NCBI GenBank assembly: GCA_946553025.1
Contig: CAMNRM010000028.1
Coordinates: 1 to 61,834 of the forward strand
Origin: an uncultured Clostridium sp.
GTDB taxonomy: Bacteria > Bacillota > Clostridia > Lachnospirales > Lachnospiraceae
Length of the DNA stretch: 61,834 bases
Direction of reading: 5' to 3'
Below, piece by piece: positions 52,960 to 61,828 of this stretch (positions are counted from its first letter, which is position 1; each line of letters begins with the position of its first letter). Position numbers and translations under genes: made by a program. The notes beneath the pieces were generated by a model, which had not been told where the DNA came from, made no database searches, and saw nothing but the letters and a program-made list of their open reading frames with translations.

Positions 52960-54114
52960 TCATCTCATCCCGGACGCCGCCTGCAGAACAAATTCCTCGG
53001 CCTCCGCTTCCGCCTCCAATATCTGCTCCACGGAAGGATTTTCTGCCTTTTTATGCCGTTCCATCGCCTTTTCAATCAATTCCACAATCTGCAAATAGGA
53101 AATCTTTCTCTGCAAGAAAAGACGCACTGCCGCTTCATTGGCTGCATTAAATACTGTAGGCACCGTGCCGCCTTCCCGCCCCGCCTGATAGGCCAGAGCC
53201 AGACCGCGGAAGGTTTCCATATCCGGCTTCTCAAACCGAATTTCCTGAAGTTTTTCAAAATCCAGCCGATCCCCTGCAAGAAAACGCCTTTGAGGATAAT
53301 AAAGCGCATACTGAATCGGCAGTTTCATATCCGGCGTGCCAAGCTGTGCCATCACAGCCCCGTCCTCAAATTCCACCATCGAATGAATAATGCTCTGCGG
53401 CTGAACCACCACCTGAATCTGGTCAAAGCCCACATCAAACAGCCAGCGGGCCTCCATCACTTCCAGTCCCTTATTGACCATGGTCGAAGAATCAATAGTA
53501 ATCTTCTGCCCCATCGCCCAGTTTGGATGCTTTAAGGCATCTTCCAACTGAACGTTTTTAAGCTGTTCTTTCGTCCATCCCCGGAACGGCCCGCCCGATG
53601 CTGTCAGAAGAATCTTTGCAATCTCCGACCGTTCGCCATGCAGACACTGGAAAATCGCACTGTGCTCGGAATCCACCGGGAGAATCCTTACTCCCTTTCT
53701 CTTCGCCAAATCCATAATCAAATGTCCGGCAGTCACCAAAGTTTCCTTATTTGCCAGGGCAATATCCTTCCCCGCCTCCATCGCCGCAATCGTAGGCCGA
53801 ATCCCAATCATCCCCACCACTGCCGTAACCACAATTTCCGCCGACGGCTCTAATGCCGCTTCAATCAAACCATCCATCCCGGACACAATCTTCACCGGAA
53901 GATCCCGCACCTTAACCCGCAGTTCTTTCGCCTTTTCCTCATCCCATACACAGGCCAGTTCCGGCAAAAACTCCCGGATCTGCTCTTCCAGACGTTTGAT
54001 ATTCCTTCCCGCCGCCAGAGCCGTCACCCGGATATCCCCGTTCCTGCGGACAATCTCCAGGGTCTGCGTCCCAATAGAACCCGTAGAACCCAAAATGGCA
54101 ATCTTTCTTTCCAT
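52960..54114 (-). CDS. dxr: 1-deoxy-D-xylulose 5-phosphate reductoisomerase
   Basis: Second step of the MEP isoprenoid pathway. 384 residues. NADPH site ILGSTGSIGTQTLEIV, ALANKETLVTAG, PVDSEHSAIFQCL and LTASGGPFRGW are the family blocks; MVNKGLEVMEARWLFDV follows. AGAGGTAAG precedes the ATG. Confidence 0.97.
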   Translation of the reverse strand: MERKIAILGSTGSIGTQTLEIVRRNGDIRVTALAAGRNIKRLEEQIREFLPELACVWDEEKAKELRVKVRDLPVKIVSGMDGLIEAALEPSAEIVVTAVVGMIGIRPTIAAMEAGKDIALANKETLVTAGHLIMDLAKRKGVRILPVDSEHSAIFQCLHGERSEIAKILLTASGGPFRGWTKEQLKNVQLEDALKHPNWAMGQKITIDSSTMVNKGLEVMEARWLFDVGFDQIQVVVQPQSIIHSMVEFEDGAVMAQLGTPDMKLPIQYALYYPQRRFLAGDRLDFEKLQEIRFEKPDMETFRGLALAYQAGREGGTVPTVFNAANEAAVRLFLQRKISYLQIVELIEKAMERHKKAENPSVEQILEAEAEAEEFVLQAASGMR

Positions 54115-54171
54115 GTTCTTACCTCTTTTAGTATTAATCCTTAATCAGCCTTTAACAAAACACACAAATCT

Positions 54172-54972
54172 CTATTTTAAAAAAGTCAGTGCAAAATAAA
54201 TCGCCGGTGCCGTAAAGAGCATACTGTCAAACCGATCCAACACGCCCCCGTGTCCGGGAATTAAATGTCCGTAATCCTTCACTTCATGGTTTCTCTTAAT
54301 CGCCGAAGCCGCCAGATCGCCAATCTGTGAAATCACCGCGGCAATCCCGCAGGCAGCCGCACAGGCCAGGTGAGGGTTAGCCACATCCGTCATCTCCTGC
54401 CCAAACAGCGACGCATAAAGCAGTCCAAGAAGGGCTGCCCCGACCACGCCGCCCACGGCCCCCTCGATGGATTTTTTCGGACTGAGCACCGGTGCCAGCT
54501 TATGCTTCCCAAGCAGCATTCCCACACAGTAAGCGCAGGTATCGCATCCCCAGGAACTTAAAAAAATCAGCCAGACCAGATACTTTCCGTCCGCCATTGC
54601 CCGAACCTGGTAGAGATAGGAAAACATCACCGCCACATAAAAGATGCCAAAAAAAGCCACTGTCACCTGTTCTGTCCCGTACTTGGGAAAGGTAATCACA
54701 TAAATGGTCATAAACAGCATCAGCGCCCCGATAGCCACAAGCGTAATATAATGCCCCTGCCCATACCACAAAAGCACATAGTAGGCGGCCCCGGCTGCAT
54801 AGCCCACAGCGCCTAACAGCTTATCTTCCATCTTCGTCACCCGATACAGTTCATACTGCCCGATCACGGAAATGCCAAGAGAGGCCAAAAACAAAACAGC
54901 GCCTCCCTGTCCCACCAAAAAAAGTGCCAGCACAACCAAAATAATTCCGCTGATAAGCCTGGTTGCAAACAT
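54172..54972 (-). CDS. cdsA: Phosphatidate cytidylyltransferase CdsA
   Basis: Makes CDP-diacylglycerol for phospholipid synthesis. About 266 residues with eight membrane segments and the C-terminal signature SQIGDLAASAIKRNHEVKDY followed by GHGGVLDRFDS. The ATG at 54972 follows AAGGAGG; an earlier in-frame start at 55056 is unlikely. It lies between uppS and dxr. Confidence 0.96.
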   Translation of the reverse strand: MFATRLISGIILVVLALFLVGQGGAVLFLASLGISVIGQYELYRVTKMEDKLLGAVGYAAGAAYYVLLWYGQGHYITLVAIGALMLFMTIYVITFPKYGTEQVTVAFFGIFYVAVMFSYLYQVRAMADGKYLVWLIFLSSWGCDTCAYCVGMLLGKHKLAPVLSPKKSIEGAVGGVVGAALLGLLYASLFGQEMTDVANPHLACAAACGIAAVISQIGDLAASAIKRNHEVKDYGHLIPGHGGVLDRFDSMLFTAPAIYFALTFLK

Positions 54973-55078
54973 TTTATCCTCCTTATCCCCTGTGGAGTGC
55001 CCGGAGTTTACAGCAAAAAACGCAAAATCCCCATAAAAACGGGACAGCCCCTTCACTCCGTTGCTTACTCGAAATTTT

Positions 55079-55792
55079 CTATTTCACTCCCCCAAATCTC
55101 CGCTCTCTTTTATTATACTGCACAACTGCCCTTTTCAATTCCTCTTCATTAAAATCCGGCCATAAACAATCGGTAACATAGATTTCCGTATAGGCTAACT
55201 GCCAAAGCAGATAATTGGACAGGCGGATTTCCCCGCTGGTGCGGATTAAAAGATCCGGGTCCGGCATCCCCGCCGTATCCAGATAGGACGAAAGAATATC
55301 CTCCGTAATCTCCTCTGCCTTCACCTTCCCCTGCACGCAGTCTGCCGCTAACCGGGACGCCGCTCTCGTTATCTCATCCCTCGCCCCGTAATTTACCGCA
55401 ATCACAAAGGTCAGTCCGGTATTCTCCTTTGTTTCCCGCTCCAGGCGGTTAATTCCCTCAATAATATCCTCATCAAATCTTCGCCTGTCGCCAATCATCT
55501 TCACCCGGACATTATTTTCCTTGGCAATCTTTAACAGACGAACCATATAGTAACGGAAAAGCTGCATCAGCGCCCCCACTTCCTCCGCGGAACGCTTCCA
55601 GTTTTCCGTGGAAAACCCATAAACCGTCAAATATTCAATGCCCATCCTGGCGGCAATCTCCACGGTTTTTTCCACCGTCTTGCAGCCCTCTTTATGCCCC
55701 ATCGTCCGGGGCAGTCCCCGCTTCTTTGCCCATCGTCCATTCCCGTCTAAAATCAGAGCCACATGGCGCGGTATTCTCTCTTCGGTATTCAT
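55079..55792 (-). CDS. uppS: Isoprenyl (undecaprenyl diphosphate) synthase UppS
   Basis: Makes the long-chain cis-polyprenyl carrier for cell-wall synthesis. 237 residues. LILDGNGRWAKKRGLPRTMG with catalytic Asp near 16, YLTVYGFSTENWKR, and the C-terminal DLLIRTSGEIRLSNYLLWQ. AAGGAAGG precedes the ATG. Confidence 0.97.
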   Translation of the reverse strand: MNTEERIPRHVALILDGNGRWAKKRGLPRTMGHKEGCKTVEKTVEIAARMGIEYLTVYGFSTENWKRSAEEVGALMQLFRYYMVRLLKIAKENNVRVKMIGDRRRFDEDIIEGINRLERETKENTGLTFVIAVNYGARDEITRAASRLAADCVQGKVKAEEITEDILSSYLDTAGMPDPDLLIRTSGEIRLSNYLLWQLAYTEIYVTDCLWPDFNEEELKRAVVQYNKRERRFGGVK

Positions 55793-55811
55793 CTTATCCT
55801 TCCTTTCTGCA

Positions 55812-55878
55812 GGTTACTGTTTACATGCACACATGGTAACTTCTGCACATCCGGCGTAAATCTCCCCATGCAGTAACC
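55812..55878. repeat. Dispersed palindrome between uppS and frr
   Basis: GGTTACTGTTTACATG at 55812-55827 faces CATGCAGTAACC at 55867-55878; an inner GTTAC...GTAAC pair ends at 55840. Located in the leader of uppS. Confidence 0.75.
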
Positions 55879-55930
55879 TTACATCCGTTTACGAAAAATC
55901 AGGGCAGGATTCACACCCCGCCCCAGTTTG

Positions 55931-55976
55931 AACGTTACTGTTCACAAGTGCACAAACCTGCATAAACAGTAACGTT
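55931..55976. repeat. Complete dispersed palindrome between uppS and frr
   Basis: Perfect 12-bp arms AACGTTACTGTT (55931-55942) and AACAGTAACGTT (55965-55976) around CACAAGTGCACAAACCTGCA. The fullest copy of the family in the window. Confidence 0.9.
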
Positions 55977-56009
55977 TGAACTTCTTACCAGACACAAAAC
56001 CGCAACCGC

Positions 56010-56561
56010 CTAAACCGTCATAATCTCTTTCGTCTTTGCCTCGATCGCCTTGTCAATTTTTTCAATCATCTTGTCGGTCAGCTTCTGCATCTTGTCGATA
56101 ACTTCCTCTAAATCATCCTCGGAAATCTCGCTTGCCTTCTCCTGCTTTTTAAATGTATCATTGGCATCGCGGCGGATATTGCGCACGGCTACCTTGGCAT
56201 TCTCGCCTTTTTTCTTTACTTCCTTGGACAGTTCCTTACGGCGATCCTCGGTAAGCTCCGGGAAAATCAGACGGATAACACTGCCATCATTCGTCGGGTT
56301 AATCCCCAGATCCGAAGTTAAAATCGCCTTTTCAATCGCCTTTAACAAGGACTTCTCCCACGGCTGAATCAAGATCATCCTTGGCTCGGGAACCGAGATA
56401 TTCCCCACCTGCTGAATCGGCGTCGGTGTGCCGTAATAATCCACACGGATTCTGTCCAGGACATGCGGATTTGCCCGGCCTGCGCGAATCGTTCCATACT
56501 CTCCCTGAAGGTTGTCCAATGTCTTATTCATCTTATCCTCATAAACTTTAATATCCTGCAT
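56010..56561 (-). CDS. frr: Ribosome recycling factor
   Basis: Splits post-termination ribosomes together with EF-G. 183 residues; typical blocks are [55 protein letters not shown] and [20 protein letters not shown]. The ATG at 56561 follows GGAGGG; the codon before is TTG. It follows pyrH in the standard order. Confidence 0.98.
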   Translation of the reverse strand: MQDIKVYEDKMNKTLDNLQGEYGTIRAGRANPHVLDRIRVDYYGTPTPIQQVGNISVPEPRMILIQPWEKSLLKAIEKAILTSDLGINPTNDGSVIRLIFPELTEDRRKELSKEVKKKGENAKVAVRNIRRDANDTFKKQEKASEISEDDLEEVIDKMQKLTDKMIEKIDKAIEAKTKEIMTV

Positions 56562-56588
56562 CAATAAACCCTCCTAAATCATTATATT

Positions 56589-57290
56589 TTATGCCGTAAC
56601 TACCGTACCGTGAATCTTCCCCTGCATCGCATTGGCAATGCCGTCCTTTTCATTCAGACTGAATACAGCCATCGGCATATGGTGCTCCATACACATAATC
56701 GAAGCCGTCAAATCCACCACGGCAAGCTTCTTGTCAATCACTTCCTGAATGGAAATTTCATCATACTTCTTCGCGTCAGGATTTATCTTGGGATCGCTGT
56801 CATAAACCCCGTCAATGGCCTTCGCCAGCAGGATGCAGTCCGCCTCCATCTCTATCGCCCGAAGCGCAATTCCCGTATCGGTGGAAAAATACGGATGGCC
56901 CGTTCCCCCGGCAAAAAAGACAACCTTCCCTTCGGCAAAGCACGCATTCGCGCTGTCCTTAGAAAACATCTGTGTCATCGTACCGCAGGCAAAAGGAGTA
57001 AAAATCTCCGTCTTCATCCCTGCATTCCGAAAAATCTCCGAAACATAGATGCAGTTCATCACCGTAGCCAGCATACCAATCTGATCGGCTTTAGGACGGT
57101 CAATCGCCTCACTGGTGCGCCCCCTCCAGAAGTTTCCCCCTCCAATAACAATGCCAACCTCCACGCCGGCGTCCACCGAAAGCTTCACCTGGCGGGCCAC
57201 TTCCTTAACGGTATCCTCGTCAAACCCCGTCTTTTTCGGGCCAGCCAGGGCCTCTCCGCTTAATTTTAACAGTACTCGCTTTGCTTCCAT
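56589..57290 (-). CDS. pyrH: UMP kinase
   Basis: Phosphorylates UMP to UDP. 233 residues, amino-acid-kinase fold: LLKLSGEALAG, GIVIGGGNFWRG, DQIGMLATVMN, GTGHPYFSTDTGIALRA, and LAKAIDGVYDSDPK. AGGAGAAA precedes the ATG. Confidence 0.98.
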   Translation of the reverse strand: MEAKRVLLKLSGEALAGPKKTGFDEDTVKEVARQVKLSVDAGVEVGIVIGGGNFWRGRTSEAIDRPKADQIGMLATVMNCIYVSEIFRNAGMKTEIFTPFACGTMTQMFSKDSANACFAEGKVVFFAGGTGHPYFSTDTGIALRAIEMEADCILLAKAIDGVYDSDPKINPDAKKYDEISIQEVIDKKLAVVDLTASIMCMEHHMPMAVFSLNEKDGIANAMQGKIHGTVVTA

Positions 57291-57320
57291 GATTTTTCTC
57301 CTGTACTTTCTTCAATGATC

Positions 57321-57354
57321 CTTACTGTTCTCATGCATTCACGGTAACAGTAAG
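57321..57354. repeat. Dispersed palindrome upstream of pyrH
   Basis: CTTACTGTT (57321-57329) and AACAGTAAG (57346-57354), perfect 9-bp arms. Lies in the leader of pyrH. Confidence 0.8.
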
Positions 57355-57482
57355 CAATGATCCACTGCACTTTTTTAAGTATACCATAAATAGATCGTTT
57401 AAAAAAGTAGTATTTTTATAAAATTTATAAATAACCTAATAGATTATTCTCCACACAGCATTTGCTGTATTGCCGCAAACAC

Positions 57483-58577
57483 TTAAAATTCCTGATGGCA
57501 TTCACTAAGTACAGGAAGATTAGAAAATGCTTCTCCAACAGTCATATAGGGCTTAAGTGGAAAAAAACTTACCGTGTCACTGTGCGTAGGAAAAGGTAAT
57601 ATAATATTCCCAAGCTTTTTATCAATTCCTATAAACACACAGCGCCTACGTTTTTGCGGAGCACCATAATCTGCTGCGCATAAAATGCCATCTGCAACAT
57701 TATAGCCCATACTATCTATTTTTTTAATAATACTCTTATATAACTTTCCTCCATTTACGGCTTTAATGTTTGATACATTTTCCATGAAAAAATATTTGGG
57801 ATGAATTTCATCTACAAAACGAAGATAATCATAAATAAGAACCCCTCTGGGATCTTTTAAAGCTTTTTGTTTTCCTGCTTGAGAGAATGCCTGACAAGGT
57901 GGTCCTCCATAAATCAAATCCGGCGGTGTCGTACATTGTAATTGTTCTTTCCAATAATTAAGCGGATTTGCTATTTTAGTGATATCTTGTTCCAAAACCA
58001 AAATTTCATTGCCTAAATAACCTCTCAATGTATCACAGGCATCTTTCCAACAATCAATAGCTATTTTCGTTTTAATCTTACATCCATGACTAGATGCCTT
58101 ATAAGCACCAAGATCAAGTCCTCCAGCCCCGCAAAAAAGCGAAAATGCCGAAAGTTCAAAAATCCCATGTTCACTTGCTGACTTACAAATTTGATTAAAT
58201 ACGGCTTCTGCAAGTTGAATAGGTACTGCATTGCCTACCTGTTGTTGTGTACTTGTCAGACATCCTTTAAATTCAACTTCATCTGGAAAACCCTGAAGCC
58301 GTGCAGCCTCCCGTACCGTCACATAGCGGTTCTCATATGGATGTACAAATTTATTAAAAATAAAACCAGTAACCGTAAGAGAGGGCTTTTCAGGATCTAA
58401 GCGGATTAACCGCATATTCGGCCCCCCTTTTCTCGTTTTATCTTCTTTCACATAATACTTAAAACTTTCATGCCACAATTCTTCTGGCAAATCCTGCATC
58501 TTTTGACCTATTTTCAATGCATTGATTCTCTGTTGCACAATAAAGCTTACCTTCCTTGCAACATGATTATATACCAT
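57483..58577 (-). CDS. Circularly permuted C5-cytosine DNA methyltransferase
   Basis: Modification enzyme of a type II restriction-modification pair, 364 residues. Motifs appear in the order IX, X, I, IV, VI, VIII instead of I to X: RLDPEKPSLTVTG (59-71) and QVGNAVPIQLAEAV (113-126) precede the SAM site FSLFCGAGGLDLG (145-157), the catalytic Cys228 in GGPPCQAFSQAG, ENV (266-268) and QKRRRCVFIG (308-317). The protein ends with EAFSNLPVL and starts with NHVARKVSFIVQQRI, segments that are adjacent in ordinary enzymes. M.BssHII is a known natural permutation of this kind. The Shine-Dalgarno GGAGG lies in the end of the nuclease gene. AT-rich, probably acquired. Confidence 0.92.
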   Translation of the reverse strand: MVYNHVARKVSFIVQQRINALKIGQKMQDLPEELWHESFKYYVKEDKTRKGGPNMRLIRLDPEKPSLTVTGFIFNKFVHPYENRYVTVREAARLQGFPDEVEFKGCLTSTQQQVGNAVPIQLAEAVFNQICKSASEHGIFELSAFSLFCGAGGLDLGAYKASSHGCKIKTKIAIDCWKDACDTLRGYLGNEILVLEQDITKIANPLNYWKEQLQCTTPPDLIYGGPPCQAFSQAGKQKALKDPRGVLIYDYLRFVDEIHPKYFFMENVSNIKAVNGGKLYKSIIKKIDSMGYNVADGILCAADYGAPQKRRRCVFIGIDKKLGNIILPFPTHSDTVSFFPLKPYMTVGEAFSNLPVLSECHQEF

Positions 58578-58584
58578 TTTTGTA

Positions 58585-59781
58585 TTAGCCTCCGAAGTTA
58601 AAAATTTCTTCTATCCATTCATCCCTAATATCTGAATATGTAAATGATAAAATACCATCAAACAAATTATACATAGGAGTATCAGGGTCAAGCTGAATTG
58701 CTCTCTTTGCGACATGTGTACTGTCTAAAGTCCAGATAACATCGCGGAGAGTAAGTAGATATTCATCATAGTGTCTGACTGCATGTATATTTGAAATTAT
58801 TGCTGTTTTAATATTATCATTATCCAGCTTATACTCTGATCCAAGCTTTAAAACTTGATAAATCGCCTTCTTAATATCATCTGTTCTATCCATACCCACA
58901 CTTGTTTTTCCATCAGAAACAGATTCATACCCACTTCCTCTTCGACGCGGCCAATCGTCAGGACGAGGAACAGGCTGACCACACCCATTAGTCATCCAGA
59001 AAAGCGGACAATTACGTTCCTTTTTTGAATATGCATGATAAGCCGTTTCCCAATACTTATAATATTGATGAAAAAACTCCGGTTTTGAAGCAAATAAATG
59101 ATGCAATGCAGTATAAAAAGGCTTTTCTACACTCCAATCCATGACAAGCGGAATAAAACTTTCTTGTAAGTCTTCGGCTTTAGGAAAATATAAACCAATA
59201 GAAGAATGCTTCACCATAGGATTGTCCAAAATAGAATGCTTGATATAAATTAATTCGCCATCAACGGTTTCCGTTATATGCTCACACATCATTGCCAGTG
59301 GAATAGTCATTAATGGCGCTGATTTCACTTCAGCAATAATCATTTTTTTAGAATCTTCATCATAAATAACTGCATCAATAGGTTCTGAAGCTTTATAGAC
59401 ATTAATATTCCGTCCGTTTTTCTTAAAAACAGTTTCTAACATCTGACAGAGAAGTTCTGTAGTTACCATACCTATTTGTCCTGATTCTGGTTTATTGGCT
59501 TTAGCATATTTGAATTTACTTTTTCCAATACATCTTGGACAGGTATTGGTATAAGGATATAACATCATCTGTGGCTCTTCAGAACAATATGTCCATCCAC
59601 GATTTGCCACAGAATGATAATATTCAATTGAAGCAAGCAAATCAAATGCAGCTGCTAAACGTAATCCTACAGTGCCATCTTCATGATCAGCCATAGCTAT
59701 ATCAATAGTTTCTTCAATTACAGAAATTACATAAGAAGATAACTCTCGAGGTCTGCATAATTTAAAGATTTTATCAAACAC
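58585..59781 (-). CDS. Predicted type II restriction endonuclease
   Basis: Gene directly upstream of the permuted methyltransferase, seven bases apart. A PD-(D/E)XK-like core is visible: EPIDAVIYDEDSKKMIIAEVKSA (Asp ... EVK). A CPRC pair and CPLF...NGCG may bind zinc. An open frame extends to a TTG at 59826, but a -10 TATAAT lies over its first codons. The GTG at 59781 has AAGGCGG eight bases upstream and is preferred (398 aa). Specificity unknown; a BssHII-like site is a speculative link through the methyltransferase architecture. Confidence 0.8.
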   Translation of the reverse strand: MFDKIFKLCRPRELSSYVISVIEETIDIAMADHEDGTVGLRLAAAFDLLASIEYYHSVANRGWTYCSEEPQMMLYPYTNTCPRCIGKSKFKYAKANKPESGQIGMVTTELLCQMLETVFKKNGRNINVYKASEPIDAVIYDEDSKKMIIAEVKSAPLMTIPLAMMCEHITETVDGELIYIKHSILDNPMVKHSSIGLYFPKAEDLQESFIPLVMDWSVEKPFYTALHHLFASKPEFFHQYYKYWETAYHAYSKKERNCPLFWMTNGCGQPVPRPDDWPRRRGSGYESVSDGKTSVGMDRTDDIKKAIYQVLKLGSEYKLDNDNIKTAIISNIHAVRHYDEYLLTLRDVIWTLDSTHVAKRAIQLDPDTPMYNLFDGILSFTYSDIRDEWIEEIFNFGG

Positions 59782-59814
59782 TATTTTTTCCGCCTTATCT
59801 ACTCTTTTCCTAGT

Positions 59815-59842
59815 ATTATACGCCAATCTTAATTTATTTCAA
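59815..59842 (-). promoter_or_regulatory. Promoter of the restriction-modification operon
   Basis: Minus strand: -35 TTGAAA (59837-59842), 16-bp spacer, consensus -10 TATAAT (59815-59820). It supports translation of the nuclease starting downstream, at the GTG at 59781. Confidence 0.6.
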
Positions 59843-59889
59843 GAACATTTTACCTAATCAAAAAAATCTTAATTATTATTTCCTTCAAC

Positions 59890-59942
59890 AAAAAAGAGAG
59901 TGCTGCCTTTGGCTTAAGACAAACAGCCATTCTGCAACACTC
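59890..59942 (-). terminator. Intrinsic terminator of the peptide-binding protein gene
   Basis: Minus strand: GAGTGTTGC (59942-59934) pairs with GCAGCACTC (59906-59898), followed by a run of T residues (59895-59890). About 50 bases after the oppA-like stop codon. Confidence 0.8.
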
Positions 59943-59991
59943 CCTTTTATCGTTTTTAATTACAAAATTTGACCTAGGAAATCACAAAGGC

Positions 59992-61755
59992 TTACTTCCT
60001 GGAAGTATACCCAAAGAAGAAGTATCCCAGTGGTGTATAATACATTCCTTCGATATCGTCCTTAATCATATAAGGCTGTGTATAGAAGTATACCGGAGCC
60101 AGCACGTTATCCTGTTCGATCAGGATGTCCTCTGCCTCATGGAAAGCTTTCATACGATCTTCTGCTACAGCGGTAGCCTTTGCCGCATCGATCTTGGCAT
60201 CATAATCCTTGTTGGAGTACTGTGCGTCGTTGTTTCCGCCGCCGGTGTACCACATATCCAGGAAAGAGCAGGGATCGTTGTAGTCAGCAATCCAGCCGTT
60301 TCTTGCGATCTGGTAGTCGCCCTGCTTTCTGCTCTCTAAGAATACGTTCCAGTCCTGGTTGCTTAAGTTTACGGTAACGCCTAACTGCTCCTGCCACATA
60401 TTCTGCAGAGCCTCACCGATAGCTTTGTGCTTATCGTTGGTATTGTACATATATTCAACGGTCGGGAAGCCTTCGCCGTTTGGATAGCCGGCTTCTGCTA
60501 ACAGAGCGCGGGCCTCTTCACAGTTCTTCTCGTAATCTGCTTCGGCAACACTGTAGTATTCGCCGCCTACGGTACGGAAATCGTCACCGCTTGGGCCTGC
60601 TGCGTCATTAACACCTGCAGGTACATAACCGGTTGCAGGAACTTCACCGGCCTGGCTTACGTTGTCTACGATGTAGTTTCTGTCAATTGCCAGAGAGAAT
60701 GCCTTACGGATTAACGGATCGGAGAAAATTTCATCCTCTACGTTAAAGCATACATAGTAAGTTCCGATATAGTCTGCTACAATCAGCTCGCCGGAAGCTA
60801 AGTAGTTTGCCATCTCATCCGGAGGAAGCTCCTCGATGAAATCCAGTTCGCCGCTCTTATAGGCTGCCAGCATAGCGTTAGCGTCGTCTAACAGAGTAAA
60901 GCGGATGGTATCCGGGCCAAGGTTTGCATAATCATAGTAATTTTCGTTCTTCTCGGTTAAAATATAAGCATTGTGGGACCATTCTTTCATCTTGTACGGG
61001 CCGTTGCTTACATAGGTAGCTACATCATAGGTCCACTCGTCATTTCCTTCAACAATGTCCTGACGAACAGGGAAGGTTGCCGGGAAAGCCATGATTTCCT
61101 CGAAATATGGGCAGTCATAGGAAAGCACGATCTCCAGGGTCTTGTCGTCGATCGCCTTAATGCCCAGGGTATCCGGGTCTGCCTCGCTGTTGGCAATGCC
61201 TGCGTAGTTCTGTACCATATCGATCATATAGCAGTAGTCTGCTGCGGTTTCCGGGTTTGCCAGACGCTTCCAGCTGTACTCGAAATCACCGGCAGTAACG
61301 TCCTTGCCGTCCGACCACTTAATGCCGTCGCGAAGCTTCAGCGTATAGGTAACGGTTCCGTCGTCGTTATTTACCTTTTCCCAGGATTCAGCCTGTCCGG
61401 GAGCGGTGATGGCGTTTCCTTCGCCGTCGTCCACCCACTTAACCAGACCTTCAAAGAAATGGTTCAGCATAACTGCGCCGTCTACCGCGGAGTTTAATGC
61501 CGGGTCAATCGTCTGCGGCTCGGAAGCTAAACATACAGCGATATTATTGCCGTTCGAGGTCGTTTCCTCCGCTGCACTCTCACCTTCTGCCCCTGCTGCT
61601 GTGGTTGCTTCGGTGCTTCCTGCATCCGCCTCAGCTGCCGTGGTTGCTTCCGGCGCTGCCGTTGTAGTGTCTGTGCTGCCTCCGCCGCAGGCTGCCAGGG
61701 ATAATACCATGGTTGAAGCCAGAGCCAAAGACAAAAGTTTCTTGGTCTTTCTCAT
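59992..61755 (-). CDS. Oligopeptide ABC transporter substrate-binding lipoprotein (OppA-like)
   Basis: 587 residues, family 5 extracellular solute-binding protein. Signal peptide with lipobox LAAC (near 22), a Thr/Ala/Glu-rich linker (about 25-70), then the bilobed peptide-binding domain with EPQTIDPALNS, YTLKLRDGIKWSDGKDVTAG, VSNGPYKMKEW and IRKAFSLAIDRNYI blocks. AAGGAGG precedes the ATG. No permease or ATPase gene follows; it ends at a terminator, so it is likely an orphan or part of a system encoded elsewhere. Confidence 0.95.
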   Translation of the reverse strand: MRKTKKLLSLALASTMVLSLAACGGGSTDTTTAAPEATTAAEADAGSTEATTAAGAEGESAAEETTSNGNNIAVCLASEPQTIDPALNSAVDGAVMLNHFFEGLVKWVDDGEGNAITAPGQAESWEKVNNDDGTVTYTLKLRDGIKWSDGKDVTAGDFEYSWKRLANPETAADYCYMIDMVQNYAGIANSEADPDTLGIKAIDDKTLEIVLSYDCPYFEEIMAFPATFPVRQDIVEGNDEWTYDVATYVSNGPYKMKEWSHNAYILTEKNENYYDYANLGPDTIRFTLLDDANAMLAAYKSGELDFIEELPPDEMANYLASGELIVADYIGTYYVCFNVEDEIFSDPLIRKAFSLAIDRNYIVDNVSQAGEVPATGYVPAGVNDAAGPSGDDFRTVGGEYYSVAEADYEKNCEEARALLAEAGYPNGEGFPTVEYMYNTNDKHKAIGEALQNMWQEQLGVTVNLSNQDWNVFLESRKQGDYQIARNGWIADYNDPCSFLDMWYTGGGNNDAQYSNKDYDAKIDAAKATAVAEDRMKAFHEAEDILIEQDNVLAPVYFYTQPYMIKDDIEGMYYTPLGYFFFGYTSRK

Positions 61756-61786
61756 AATAATTCTTCCTCCTTATTTTACTAATAGG

Positions 61787-61828
61787 CTCTCGGAATCTCA
61801 AAGCCTTATTTTATGCGGCTTCCGAGAG
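61787..61828. other. Inverted repeat in the leader of the oppA-like gene
   Basis: CTCTCGGAA (61787-61795) and TTCCGAGAG (61820-61828) form a 9-bp stem around a 24-base loop, immediately upstream of the ribosome binding site. No T tract follows on the minus strand. It could be an upstream gene's terminator or a leader structure. Confidence 0.6.
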
